This document shows, piece by piece, positions 46,147-58,351 of a stretch of DNA of 64,000 nt. The notes under the pieces were generated by a model. It saw only the letters and a program-made list of their open reading frames with translations, was not told where the DNA came from and ran no database searches. Source of the stretch: Stomorhina lunata. Taxonomy: Eukaryota > Arthropoda > Insecta > Diptera > Rhiniidae. Where the stretch lies: the NCBI GenBank assembly GCA_933228675.1, contig OW121741.1, forward strand, positions 40,391,952-40,455,951, read 5' to 3'. Both the position numbers and the translations under genes were made by a program. Positions within the stretch are counted from its first letter, which is position 1, and each line of letters begins with the position of its first letter.

Positions 46147-47460
46147 TTATATTTTGTAACCAGGGGAAAACACTTCTCCGAGGAGTTTATTCCATATACA
46201 AACAATTCGACTAAAAAATGAATTACCCCGATAGTGTGTTGTGCGATCCACTGGCCAATCGACCACAAATGGATGGGCCCTAACTAAAGGAACAAAATCC
46301 CTAATTTCACCAGAGCACTTGCCTTTGTAGTACCGATAGAACAGTAAAACACATCCCACACTGCGACGATGGTCCAGTGAATCAATATAATTATAATAAT
46401 AATAATTTCAACGACAACATTCCAATTGGAACAGGACAATGAATTGCATCCGATTATATTTTTAGACTCATTGAAAGGAACCTACTTTTTAACTCCGGCT
46501 CCGAACGGCAAAAGCATTAGTTAGAGAAGTTTTACATAGCCTAATACTCAATAACCAGTGGCTAGCTGAGTTATGAGGTGAAACCGTGGGTCTGGCCAGG
46601 GATCGAACTTGGGACCTCGGTATGCTAGGCAGATGACTAACCTGCTATACCACGGCGGTTCACATCAATATAATTTACTATCATAATAATACCGATAAGT
46701 AACTTTGCTCTCTACTGTACACGGTCAAGCAGCTCCTAAATAGACTTTAAAGCACCGGCCCATACATAAGAGTTGTATTTAATTTTTGGCCAAATGTAAG
46801 TGGTATAAATACTAAGAAGATCAGGTGCATTGAAGTAAATCTTACACCGTTTCTAAAAATCGAGGCATTTGAATTCTTCTTTCGACACATGAAAGCTGTG
46901 TTGAGTCCAGCGGACATCGCACTGTATTTTCATACCTAAAACATCAAGAGCTTCTGATTGCTCAATATTTACACCACCCATGTTTACAGATGGAGCAATA
47001 TTGTCAGTTGACGGTTTATGTGTGTTATGACATCGGGGTTTTCTGGCATTGAAATCCAACCTATTTGGATATCCCCATTCAGATATTAAAATAAGGTCCA
47101 AATTTATCGTGTCATTTGTCTTTTATCTATTGACTTCAATCTCAAATAAACTTGGACTGAATAACTGAATGAGTACGAATGACAAATGTTGCTATCATCT
47201 GCAAAGGAGTAGAAAGGATTTGAAGTTTCACATAGAAGGTCATTCAGAAAAAAATAAATGGGTTAGGAGAAATCCCAGAGCCTTGTGGTACCCCTGAGTA
47301 AATCTTGAACTCGTTGGATGACAATCCATAAATAAAAACTTTTATAAAGCTCGATATAAATTTGGCGAAGATATTACCGAAAGCAATGTAAGTCTGATCC
47401 TCGTCGTTCCCAGAAGAGATACTGAAATCTTTGCAAATCTATAAGCAATTGATGTCCAAG
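46147..47460 (-). pseudogene. non-LTR retrotransposon reverse transcriptase relic, split by a SINE
   Basis: Minus-strand translation gives RT landmarks in order. SGVPQGSGISPNPF (about 47277-47295) is the GVPQGS motif. YSFADDS (about 47194-47210) is the catalytic F/YADD box. WGYPNRLDFNARKPRCHNTHK and VNMGGVNI...LDVLGMKI follow (46880-47090). Then come IYTTYI.PKI.YNSYVWAGA and, after the SINE, DSLDHRRSVGCVLLFYRYYKGKC with a C-terminal RTTHYRGNSFFSR motif (46200-46380). Several in-frame stops and frameshifts make it non-functional. It has no RNase H domain after the RT in this stretch. Clade unassigned. Confidence 0.8.
46393..46663 (-). mobile_element. tRNA-derived SINE, 271 bp, with 12-bp target duplication
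   Basis: On the minus strand it begins with a 72-nt tRNA-like head (46655-46584). This has acceptor-like ends CCGTGG/CCCACGG, an A box GTGGTATAGCAGGTTAG, a loop CTAGCAT (anticodon AGC) and a B box AGTTCGATCCC. A ~190-bp unrelated body follows and ends in an (ATT)n tail. The 12-bp direct repeat ATCAATATAATT (46381-46392 and 46664-46675) is the target duplication. Removing the insert rejoins the RT relic around it. Confidence 0.9.
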
Positions 47461-48966
47461 AAAGCTAAAAAATTAAGCCGAAATTTGATGATGATCAATA
47501 GGAATTAAATCTAGAGTTAAGAATGTCTGCTAAAGTGACGAATGGGTGAGACTGTTTATAAGACGAACTCATAAGTCTCATGCTTCTGCAGTTCTATAAC
47601 CCAAAAACTACATAAGGTAGAAACAAATTTAACGGTCTGAGATGGCAATTTAGAGTTGTAAAGATAAATTAATATGTAGCTGCTTAGATTAATTGGTCAG
47701 AGGACTATAAGATTTCTTCCGAATTAATTCGGATTTTGATTTAGATCAAAGAAATACTGGGATTCCTACAAATTTCTTATCTAAGTTGGTTAAGCATGAT
47801 TTAAATTTAGAAAAACAATGCTAATGACAAATAAGCTTTTAAGATGTCAATAATGGGAAAAGTCTTAAGATTCAGAGTAATAAACTCGGCCGATAGTCAG
47901 TTTTGTAGTTAGAGATTTTAGAAAAGGGGGAATCTAGTTTGTAGTTTGTGACCCAGAATCGATATAAATTAGTCGGTTTTGTAGTTAGAGGTTTTTAAAA
48001 AGAGGATCCGAGTTTAAAAGTTTGTGATCAAGAATCGATATAAATTACCTCTGAATTTCTTATTTGGAGTATCTTATAAAAATATCATAACAATGGGCAT
48101 ACAGATCTTCAATTAAGCTGAGAACGGTATTTTACTAAAGCTTATGCCAAAAGCTTGTTTAATTGAAGTTTTTCGCAAGATCGTTCATTGGTCTCAAAAA
48201 TCTCCTAAAGATCTTCTATAACCGGCTTATAGCCCAATTATATCCCTGCTCTTTCGCCTTTATTGTAGGGAAGATTAGCTTCTTTAATTGGATTTATCTA
48301 GAGGAATAGTTATCGTTCTCGAAATATTTAAAATTAATCAAATAATTTGAATCCGTGACTTTGTTCTGACTTCTTATATTGGTATTCTTCAGAAGAACGC
48401 AGATCGTGCGGTGCATGATTGCTGGATTCTTTCAGGTTTTTAATACCAAGGTTTCATGTTACTGGCAAAACTTTTTTGTCTTCTTGAAAGAGAAATATAG
48501 AATCATGCCTTTAGCTACTTTTAGATTCCAACTGCAAGAGATATCATATAATTCAACAAATGGTAGATGGATATTTGCCCAGGGATATATTCATTCCGAA
48601 CAGATACGTCCCCATTAAAATATAAAACGTTCTCCTAACTTATTTGTTTTTTGACTGACTTTTATACTAATGACTCTCGACCGAATAATCAGGTATTCTT
48701 CAAGGTCTATAGTACTCCAAAGACCTCGTATGAAGGCTAACGTGTAGTGTTCTTTAGGTTGAAATTATGGTCATTAAGAAGGTAGTAGATATCAAGCAAG
48801 ACTTGAGACTACCTTGTAAATCTCAGAGGAACTTGGAAAATGGTTTTAGATACTTGCAGGTTTCCACTGCAAGAGATAGCATGTAATTCAACAAGTGGTA
48901 GATGGATATTGGATATTTGTCTAAGGTTGTATTCAATCCAAACAGACAAGTCCCCATTAAAATAAC
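47461..48966. repeat. non-coding region with two old local duplications
   Basis: A ~74-bp block (GGTTTTGTAGTTAGAG then AAGAATCGATATAAATTA) occurs near 47898 and 47972. A longer block (CTGCAAGAGATA.CAT.TAATTCAACAA.TGGTAGATGG, ending GTCCCCATTAAAAT) occurs near 48530 and 48867. A 79-codon frame at 48379-48618 overlaps the latter and is not conserved in the other copy, so it is not called as a gene. Confidence 0.55.
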
Positions 48967-49308
48967 CAGGGACCGAAAATAACTGTTATTTTTGAATTTT
49001 TGATTAAAAAAAGCAACCGCAAGGAAATGTCGGAGAATAAAACCAAGTATACCATTTTGATAGTCGTGGACGAAATTTTCATAAAATGCGATGATTTTTA
49101 AAAATCTGATTTCTATTTTTTAGAAAAAAAAATAACAGTTATTTTTTGATTTTTATTTTTTTGAGCAAAAATAAAAGTTATTTTTTAACTTTTATTTTTT
49201 CGAGCAAAACTAACAGTTATTTTTGACTTTTATTATTTCGATCATGAATAAAAGTTAGTTTTTGACTTTTATTTTTTCGAGCAAAAATAAAAGTTATTTT
49301 TGACTTTT
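48967..49308. mobile_element. half copy of the hAT-like foldback MITE
   Basis: Starts CAGGGACC and follows, in reverse orientation, the right half of 11186-11973. It runs through GCAACCGCAAG, AATGTCGGAGAATAAAACC and GATAGTCGTGGACG, then the AAAAGTTATTTTTTAACTTT/TTCGAGC units. It stops abruptly near 49308, where family B sequence (GTCATTCCGTTTG) begins, so the other arm was lost or never copied. Confidence 0.85.
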
Positions 49309-50610
49309 GTCATTCCGTTTGTAATTTCTTTAATATTGGCTCAAAAACCAAAAACGATATATATTCTGAGTCCTTATGAAATTCTATAACGATTGAGCGA
49401 TGTCCGTATGTCTGTCTGTCTGTTAAAATCACGATAACGCCTAAACGAAAGGAGCTAGCTCACTGAAACTTAGTAGAAATATTCTTCATCTCTGAGAAAA
49501 TTTTGGTATTGAAATTGGGCAAAATCGGTTCACATTTCACCATAGCTCCCGTATAACCTCGTCTAGGCTAATCGTTTATTTGTTAATAAATGACAAATTA
49601 TAGTAGCTATGATGATAAAATTTGGTATATAGAAGTTTTACATTAGCCCTAGGCAGCGTATAAAATTTCATCAAAATCGGTTCACATTTAGCCATAGCTC
49701 CCATACAAAAAACTTACGGAAACAGCCAAAATTTCACCTAAAATACACTTAAATGCCAATAAATCTAAAACTATAATTAATATAATCACTAAATCGGTCA
49801 CTATTTGACCTACCTCCCATATAAAAAACTTATGAAAACACAAAAATTCAAAAAGAAAATGGGATTTATGTCCGTCTGTCCGTCAGATAAAATCGTCATA
49901 GCTCCTTAACTACAAGAGCTAGTAAGACTAAATTAAGCGCAAGGAATTCTTATGTCAATGCCAGGCAGTGTGCTAAATTTTGTCACAATCGGTCACCATT
50001 TGACCATAGCTCCCATATAAAAAACTTATGGAAACACAAAAATACATAAAGAAAAGGTTGTTTATGTTCGTCTGTCCTTCAGATAAAAGCACGATAGCGC
50101 CTTAACAAAAAGAGCTAGAGGGACAAAAGTATTTTCGATATCTTTAAAAAGATGTGTGTTGAAAATGGACAAAATCGGTTCAAATTTAGTTAGACCTCCC
50201 ACATAACCCCGCCCCGCGAAACACATTAATGCTGATAAATTGAATACAATTGTAATAGCTATGACGATTATGACGATAACCCCGCCCGCGAAACACATTA
50301 ATGCTGATAAATTGAATACAATTGTAATAGCTATGACGATTAAATTTAAAATAGGGAAGTTTTATGCAATTTTTGATCAGTTTATCAAATTTTATAGGAA
50401 TCAGTCCATATTTGACTTTAGCTTTCATATAAAAAACACTCACGGAAACCATACATTTTAGCAAAGGCCAGTTAAAAGCTATTAAATTAGAAACTATGAT
50501 AGCTATGGCCACTAAATTTTGCAAGAATAAGCTCTATATATATACCAGCCAGTGTGTAAAATTTTGTTACAATCGGTCAACACTTGGCTTATATATAACG
50601 TCCCCTTTTT
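49306..50610 (+). repeat. dispersed family B, copy 3
   Basis: GTCATTCCGTTTGTAATTTC, CGATGTCCGTATGTCTGTC and four to six periodic CGGTTCACATTT/AGCTCCCATA units. A local ~60-bp duplication carries ACCCCGCCC and CGAAACACATTAATGCTGAT (about 50208 and 50280). Near 50440-50500 it contains the intact form of the sequence cut by the LTR retrotransposon at 28035. Confidence 0.75.
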
Positions 50611-50745
50611 ATACCCTTCACCAATAGGTGAAAGGGTATTATAAGTTTGTGATTCCGTTTGTAATTTTTTTATTAGTGATCGTAGACCCCATAAAAATTA
50701 TACCGATCGACTCAGAATCGGGAGGAGAATCGATTAAGCGATGTC

Positions 50746-50780
<35 letters not shown>

Positions 50781-53139
50781 CTGTCTGTCTGTTGAAATCA
50801 AGTTTCTGAAGTCCCTGGAGGATGTTCTTACATAAATTATATATCAGATTTTAGGAAATTCTCCCGCAATGAACGCTATTAAATTTCATTAAAATCGGTT
50901 TATAAACACCGAAAATATCGAAAAAATACCAAAAATTAGACGAAAATTTTAAAATTTTTGATTGAAACACACTTTTAAATAACAAGAGAAAAAAGATACT
51001 CCTGGTGTACATGTGATAATATGTTATATATCAGATTGTAGGAAATAGTTTCGGTCCATAAACAACTGAGATATCGCCAAAACACTGAATTTGATGTATC
51101 GCAAATTGCCCAAAGTTCGCATTAGAGAATGTTTGTTGAAAAAATGAAATGCAGAAATAGGAAAAACCATTCTCCTTTAGCACGGGCCTACATAAAATTT
51201 ATATCAGATTTTAGGAAATTCCCCCGCTAAGCACGTTATTAAATTTTATCAAAAGCGGTCCATAAACAATTGAGATATCGCCATAACACTACATTTGATG
51301 TACAGCAAATTGCCCAAAGTACGTGTCTAAGAAATTTTGTTTACATTTCGCAAGTATTGTTTCAGCGATATCTCAGGTGTTTATGGACCGATTGTGATGA
51401 AATTTGACATCGTTCTTTGTGTGAGGATTTTCTAAAATCTATACTCCACAAATCTGATTACGAATACCATTCAAATTGTACCGATCAACTCAGAATCGGC
51501 AGGAGAATCGATTTCGCGACCTCCGTCCGTCCGTCCGTCTGTTTGTCTGTCTGTCCGTCCGTCTGTTTGTTTGTCCGTCCGTCCGTCAGTTTTTTTGTCC
51601 GTCCGTCTACCTGTCTGTAATTTTTTCTGTTGTAGTCAAGTTTTTGGAGCTCCTGTTTTGTAAACATCTCAGGTGTTTATTTTGATGAAATTTAATAGCG
51701 TATTTCGCAGGGGATTATCTAAATCCTGATGCATTCGGTAATTTGTGGTAGATATAATTTAGCGTTTAAGCGATGGTGTTTTGATCGACAATGATAAAAT
51801 TCAGGGTGGGACAATATCCTAAAATTTTGTGTAAAATCCAGGAGCTCCACAAATCTGATTTTAGCAGACAGACACTCTGCATTAATCTTAATTTTGTGTC
51901 AGACTTTTGAACATTATGATAACATTTGAGAATGTATTATATATCAAATTATAGGTAATCTTCCTAGGAAGTACAAAAAGGCAGCTAACTACATGATATC
52001 CGTTCAAAACCTACATATGTATGTAAGTATCTCACATATCAACGACAATTTAAATTTTTTAATTGCAATTGGGAGAAATCCGTTCACGTTTGACAATTGA
52101 TCCCGTATAACTTCGGCTAAGATACGATGATGACATTTAGTATAAAGACGTTGTACAATATTGATATTCAGGGCGATAGCGTCTAAAATAAACTTTCTAG
52201 AGGGACAACATTTGACAAAAGTATTTCTGATCTTTTGAAAAGTTCGATATTGAAAATGGGCGAGCTCTATTCACATTTAGTGAAATCTCCCATATAACCC
52301 CGACCGGGAATCGATTTAATGCTGATAAATTAAATCACATTAAAATTGCACAAGGAACTAGAGCAAAACTTCCCAAACATCCATCGGACAGATCGAAAGA
52401 ACAATACATCACAAATATTATTGATGAAGTGTTCATTTTAATTAATTAACTAACTTCAGATTAATAAGTAAATCTTTAAAAACTTTTCTGACAAAGCTGA
52501 TATCCATCCATTCAAAAGCTATATATTTCACGTATGTATCTAAAACTAAGAGTGTATACCCTATAATTTTATGGCTTATCATTGTTAAAGCTTTGACCTA
52601 AATCAGTCCGCTAATTTCAGAGTTTTACATAACTAATCAAGAACTTTTACTAGTTGGATAATTCGTACGGGCACTGGGCACAGCGTTTTTGGGTTGCATG
52701 TCAGAATACTTAAACTTTATCAAATCGGTGTGCTATTGCAAATGTAAGGGCATCTACATTTTGAAGCATCTTTTCTGCATGGTTTATCGAACTTTATTAA
52801 ATGTTCGTAAAATATGTGTCTATTTTATTTCGAAGCTACTGGCTGGCTTAAATATGCATTCTCTACTTGTAGTCTAGTAATCATTATCTTTCACAAAGCG
52901 ACCACTTAAAAACCCAAGTGAAGCTTCCCTAGACATCAGCCACCTGCCCAACCTAACCTTTCTAGATGATGACGCCACCGAAAAGCTTTTCTTTTTCCGA
53001 CTCTTAATTTTAAAGACTCTTTGCATATAATACTAGTATAACCAAATTTTGTTTGGAATTACATTAAGTACTTTTGCAACACCATTGGTGAAGGGTATCC
53101 AAGATTCGGCAAAGCCGAATATACCACTCTTACTTGTTA
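50611..53139 (+). repeat. dispersed repeat composite with family-A-like termini
   Basis: Begins with the hairpin ATACCCTTCACC/GGTGAAAGGGTAT and ends GGTGAAGGGTAT, hairpin ATTCGGC-AAA-GCCGAAT, then ACTCTTACTTGTT (53087-53138). The head block ACTCAGAATCGG.AGGAGAATCGAT plus a GTCCGTCTGTC run occurs twice (about 50709 and 51488), so at least two copies are fused. A unit with ATATCAGATTTTAGGAAATT and GAGATATCGCC repeats near 50840, 51030 and 51200. No coding frame. Confidence 0.6.
51523..51618. repeat. (GTCC/GTCT)n microsatellite
   Basis: Imperfect GTCCGTCTGTTTGTCC repeats within the second head of the composite repeat. The open frames across it are produced by the repeat alone. Confidence 0.85.
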
Positions 53140-53527
53140 TATCTACAATCAAAAATATTTGCAGGTACATTCATGATATTAAGATTGCACCTATGAAATT
53201 AGATAGGCATCAATCAATAATCAGCCCAGACTTTATATATGATGAATGCATTAGGAACTCCTAACGAAATATATGGACCTGCCGTATTACTATTAACGTG
53301 TTTAGCCTAAGTACATATTAACGAAAAGTATTTAACAACTTATTAATGTAAAACTATACCCGGTTATGAGACCGAATTTTGATCAAAGTAAATACTGGGG
53401 AAACCACTAAAATATTTTTAAATGTTGAACTATAGAGCTACGGCAACCGAATTTAGTCCAAAGGTTTTACCAACAATTTTTTCAGTTTTGGTCCAGATTT
53501 TGAATTAGCTGCACCCTGTTTCTGAAT
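53140..53527. other. no gene seen; may include degraded family B sequence
   Basis: AT-rich sequence between two repeat termini. No motif is recognised apart from possible remnants of family B upstream of the terminus at 53528. Confidence 0.4.
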
Positions 53528-53590
53528 TTAACAAAACTTGATGGTGGGTATATAAGATTCGGCACAGCCGAATATAACACTCTTACTTGT
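53528..53590 (+). repeat. 3' terminus of dispersed family B
   Basis: GATGGTGGGTATATAAG, hairpin ATTCGGC-ACA-GCCGAAT, ATAACACTCTTACTTGTT. It is the same terminus as at 25140-25197. The rest of the element upstream is degraded. Confidence 0.7.
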
Positions 53591-55085
53591 TTATTATTAA
53601 TATCCAGCTAATTTTTTGATTGTCAAGCGTTTTTTTTCCTAATGTCCAACTTTTTTTTTTAAGATTTGTGTCTGGCAACCCTAGTACAAGCTTTTACCTT
53701 TAGTTGAAAGGCAAAGCTTTTAACTACTGGGAGTAAGCTAATGGTAAAATCCAATAATTTGAGATAATAAGCTACCGAGAAGCCTTGCCTTCGTAAGTTT
53801 CAGAAGTATTTAAAGATTCTCAAATATATAAAAGTGCACTAACTCAAGTATAACATGATTTCGGCGCAAAAAAAAACTTTGGATTCCTTTAAATGTCTGA
53901 CCTAATTTCCATTAAACCAAATACTTTAGTCTCCACACATAAATCTCACAAACATTTGGGGTTATTTTTTTCTAGCAAATTAAAGTACGAATGTTTCAAT
54001 TATATTAATGTTGATGATCAATGATTGCAGATTTGTCGGTAATTGTTAAAATTATTTCGATGTGAGTGTGCGTTTAATATACAAATAAACCCTTAAAGGG
54101 CTAAATACTAAGAGCAACAATATGTTAATACACACGAAATACGATGTGTGACAATATTATCAATGGTAATAATTATGCGTTTATAAAGCCACTAGAAAAC
54201 AATTATGCATTAGAGCTTACATTTGACATGGCCAATACGGCCATTATAAGTAACATTTACCATTTATATACACACAAATAATAGATACAAACTCTTGAAT
54301 TCATATAACAGGTATTTAAGAATTTGTATCTATGAGTTGCATGTTGCATTAATAGCATTTGATATGTTCTTGATTAAACATTCATGACCGGTAAATTGTA
54401 CATACAACGTATGCTTTTAAATAAACGACTGGCACGTGCCACATTCTATTAAGTTTTTCGGATTTATCCTTTATCTGTCTTCCCATTCTGTAGACATACG
54501 TGTTTTAGCAACCATTAGACTAAATACTCTTTCAATGTTTCCTAAATCTCCCCCACATGGTCTTAGTATTACCCCAACATTTTCAGAACCGAAGTATCTT
54601 ATTTATTTGTATGTCTGCTGTCTTTTCTCTCCTTACCTTCATCAACTTTGTTCTTGGTCACACTTTATTTTTTGTGCCACATGCTCCACATTCCTCTTCG
54701 ATTGTATAGAATTTTCATTTATTTGTTTGTTAATATTCCGTAACGTTGTTGCAACATTCCACTTTAATAAGTGTCAATTTGATTTAAATTGCAATATTGT
54801 CTATCTTAATTTGATGCTGTTGCCGTTGCCCCTGCCAAAGTTGCAGTTGTCGCTTTTTGTTGCTGTTGTTGTTGCTGCTTTTGTAAACTTATTTATGCAG
54901 ATTTTAATTTGATTAGACATTTTAGTTGACAATACAGTTTCAATATTATTTATGCAAAATTTGAATTGCAATGACTTGAGGTATGTTGTCTTCTAGGCAA
55001 ATATCTAGTAAATTAAAAAAATTTAATTAAAAAGACATAAATCTTGAAATAACTTTCAGATTTAAAGATAGACATTTAGATAGAC
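53591..55085. other. no gene seen; unique-looking sequence
   Basis: Contains a 158-codon hydrophobic frame (54436-54912) that I do not accept as a gene. Near 54815-54885 there is a TTGCTGTTGTTGTTGCTGC triplet stretch of the kind common in fly introns. Confidence 0.5.
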
Positions 55086-56170
55086 AGTTCTAGCTCGGTT
55101 CTAGTTCAGTTCTAGTTCAGTTCTAGTTCAGTTCTAGTTCAGTTCTAGTTCAGTTCTAGTTCAGTTCTAGTTCAGTTCTAGTTCAGTTCTAGTTCAGTTC
55201 TAGTTCAGTTCTAGTTCAGTTCTAGTTCAGTTCTAGTTCAGTTCTAGTTCAGTTCTAGTTCAGTTCTAGTTCAGTTCTAGTTCAGTTCTAGTTCAGTTCT
55301 AGTTCAGTTCTAGTTCAGTTCTAGTTCAGTTCTAGTTCAGTTCTAGTTCAGTTCTAGTTCAGTTCTAGTTCAGTTCTAGTTCAGTTCTAGTTCAGTTCTA
55401 GTTCAGTTCTAGTTCAGTTCTAGTTCAGTTCTAGTTCAGTTCTAGTTCAGTTCTAGTTCAGTTCTAGTTCAGTTCTAGTTCAGTTCTAGTTCAGTTCTAG
55501 TTCAGTTCTAGTTCAGTTCTAGTTCAGTTCTAGTTCAGTTCTAGTTCAGTTCTAGTTCAGTTCTAGTTCAGTTCTAGTTCAGTTCTAGTTCAGTTCTAGT
55601 TCAGTTCTAGTTCAGTTCTAGTTCAGTTCTAGTTCAGTTCTAGTTCAGTTCTAGTTCAGTTCTAGTTCAGTTCTAGTTCAGTTCTAGTTCAGTTCTAGTT
55701 CAGTTCTAGTTCAGTTCTAGTTCAGTTCTAGTTCAGTTCTAGTTCAGTTCTAGTTCAGTTCTAGTTCAGTTCTAGTTCAGTTCTAGTTCAGTTCTAGTTC
55801 AGTTCTAGTTCAGTTCTAGTTCAGTTCTAGTTCAGTTCTAGTTCAGTTCTAGTTCAGTTCTAGTTCAGTTCTAGTTCAGTTCTAGTTCAGTTCTAGTTCA
55901 GTTCTAGTTCAGTTCTAGTTCAGTTCTAGTTCAGTTCTAGTTCAGTTCTAGTTCAGTTCTAGTTCAGTTCTAGTTCAGTTCTAGTTCAGTTCTAGTTCAG
56001 TTCTAGTTCAGTTCTAGTTCAGTTCTAGTTCAGTTCTAGTTCAGTTCTAGTTCAGTTCTAGTTCAGTTCTAGTTCAGTTCTAGTTCAGTTCTAGTTCAGT
56101 TCTAGTTCAGTTCTAGTTCAGTTCTAGTTCAGTTCTAGTTCAGTTCAGTTCTAGTTCAGTTCTGGTTTAA
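55086..56170 (+). repeat. 11-bp satellite, ~98 copies, forward orientation
   Basis: Perfect repetition of TTCTAGTTCAG for over 1 kb. The first copy (GTTCTAGCTCGG) and the last (TTCTGGTTTAAA) are degenerate, and one 5-6-bp slip lies near 56140. Eleven is not a multiple of three and every unit holds TAG, so no frame can be open. The reverse complement of this unit forms the array at 58352-59893. Confidence 0.98.
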
Positions 56171-58351
56171 ATCTAGTAAAATCTTTTATAAATTCTATAA
56201 TCTTTAAGCCCGTAAGAATATAACATAATCAACCAAATCCAATGGCTATTTTGAATTTGATATGGTTTCATTTAACAAAGATTAACATTTTTAGAGATAT
56301 GGGTCTTTAAACAAAATAAACCACAAAAGCAAATTCGTTTAAAACTTAATCTTCACACCCCTAAAATTTTCTAAAGATTTTTAAATAGATTTTTAAACTA
56401 TTTTTAAAAAAAGAAACTATAGATTTAAAAATAACAATAGATTCCCAAAAAAAAAAAAACACACACACAAAAAAAGGTTCTGAGGCTATATATTTCCAAA
56501 CTATTTGTTTTACACAAAACTGACCTTAATTGCTAAAGTATGTGTTAGAAAGGATGTGTTTAATTTAAAGGATAAAAGCAAAAAATAAATTAGGATGAAT
56601 ATGAGTTTTGTTTGAAACAAATTTTGTAGTACTTTTTTGTGAAGGGCCCTTTATAATTTCTCTTAATTTGACATGTGAAGATAATCAAATTAAAAGTGTG
56701 AAATTTTTTTGCTACTGGGGACAACAGAAAAAAAAAAATGTTTTAGTAAATATGTTTTAATGTACGAGTACGAGTATATGGAAGAGGACTCTCCATAATA
56801 ATTAGTTTAATTTTAATCGGATTAAATGGCATTTTCACTTCATTCATTTAGACACGGACTCACACACACACAAGCAGTGTTTCTGATAAAAGGATGATGA
56901 TTATTTAATTTCTTATTTCCCTTCTCTTTCCATCTTTCATATGAAGGGATACACTTATAGCTAAAGATATAAGAGTATCCCTTCATTTTTTCTACTTCCA
57001 TTAAAACATTTGTAAACGTTTAATAATTAATGTTAAGAGACCATAAAATATTTGTTAATACCCAAGTGGTTAATAAGGGGTTTTTATTTAATTTATTAAT
57101 AACTAAGTGAAGGCATTTAAGGGGATTTAAATGCATATTATTTCTACTTATCATTTTCTAATTTTCAACACTTTCAAGGATGATTTTGCGAAAATTTTAT
57201 TCCTCAAATTTATGTAAAAATTTAATTTATTAAAAAATATGTAGTTTTTAATAAATAGGGAAGTAGAACTTAACTATTTTTATATAAGTTACTACTTATC
57301 TCAAACTAGAACTAGAACAGAACTAGAACAGAACTGGAACTGAACTGAACTAGAAAAGAACTACTACTCAAAATATTCTTAAATTTTAGAAAACTCTTTA
57401 AAAATCTCTTTTTTTTTAATACAATTTTTAAATTTCAAAATTGAAGCCATTTTAAAACCAAACAAATGACAATCTACCAAACAATAACAAGGAATTAGAT
57501 AAATAATAGCAGCAGATGTGTCACCATGGGTTGCATAAATAAAATAAAATGAAATAGAAAATATCAAAACATTTACTAAAAAGTATTTTATAGTATAAAC
57601 ATTTGTTCTTACATTCTAGGGACATACAAAACATACAATTTCCTTCGGTTTTCCATCATAATAAAGACAATAATAATGACGACAATAATGATGATGATAA
57701 TGATGATGAGGATATTGCAATTGAAGATGGTTTTAAATTGCTGCTGTTTGTTTATTTCTATTTATTTTTTCTACGAAAAAAATTTTTCTTGTTTATTTTA
57801 TTTTATGTATTTTTTTATATGTATTTTATTTACTGCTTTTATTTTTCTTTTTCAATGACTGTCTGTCCGTCCATCTGTTTGCTTACATTCGCTTGGGCCC
57901 CTGATTTCTATTAAATTTCATTTCCTGTTAAAACATAACTGTTTTTGTGGTAAATTCTTATTCCTGGTTCCTGATTGTAAGGTTTTCAGTAGAATGCAAC
58001 CCATATTTATTTACTTTTTAGGATGTAGGTATTTACGTTTCAGTCTGTCCGTCCATCTGATGGTTTCTGCTGCAATTTAGTTCAAGCTGTGAAGGTTTCC
58101 AGTAGTTAAATGACGTTTGTTTATTAATAATGCGGGTGACATTATGGTTTTTTAGTCATATTCTTTATTTATGGTTTATTGTGTTGCTTTTGGAACGTGC
58201 TGCTCATAAAAATGTATTTTGTGACAATTGATTTTAATTTTTAAGCAAAAAATGGTCAAATATCACACGTTTTGGGATGATGTTGTATTAAAAGTATAAT
58301 AAAATTGAAATCATTCAATACATTGTCAATTAAATATTTAAGTAATATAGT
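56171..58351. other. 2.2-kb spacer between inverted 11-bp arrays; no gene seen
   Basis: AT-rich. A small island of degenerate 11-mers in the second-array orientation lies at 57305-57362. A GATGATGATAATGATGATGA stretch lies near 57690. The frames at 57603-57914 come from low-complexity T-rich sequence. Confidence 0.6.

Noticed and set aside
48379..48618. 79-codon frame that might be a gene fragment
   Set aside because: It overlaps an old local duplication whose second copy (near 48867) does not keep the frame.
51417..51685. Cys/Val/Ser-rich frames that look like repetitive secreted proteins
   Set aside because: They are translations of the GTCC/GTCT microsatellite in different frames; the same holds for the frames at 35671-36051.
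54436..54912. 158-codon open frame that could be a small membrane protein
   Set aside because: It is hydrophobic because of T-rich composition, runs into a triplet-repeat stretch, has no recognisable domain and no supporting splice or promoter signals.
57603..57914. 103-codon frame with an Asp/Asn-rich stretch
   Set aside because: Produced by a GATGAT-type microsatellite followed by T-rich sequence.
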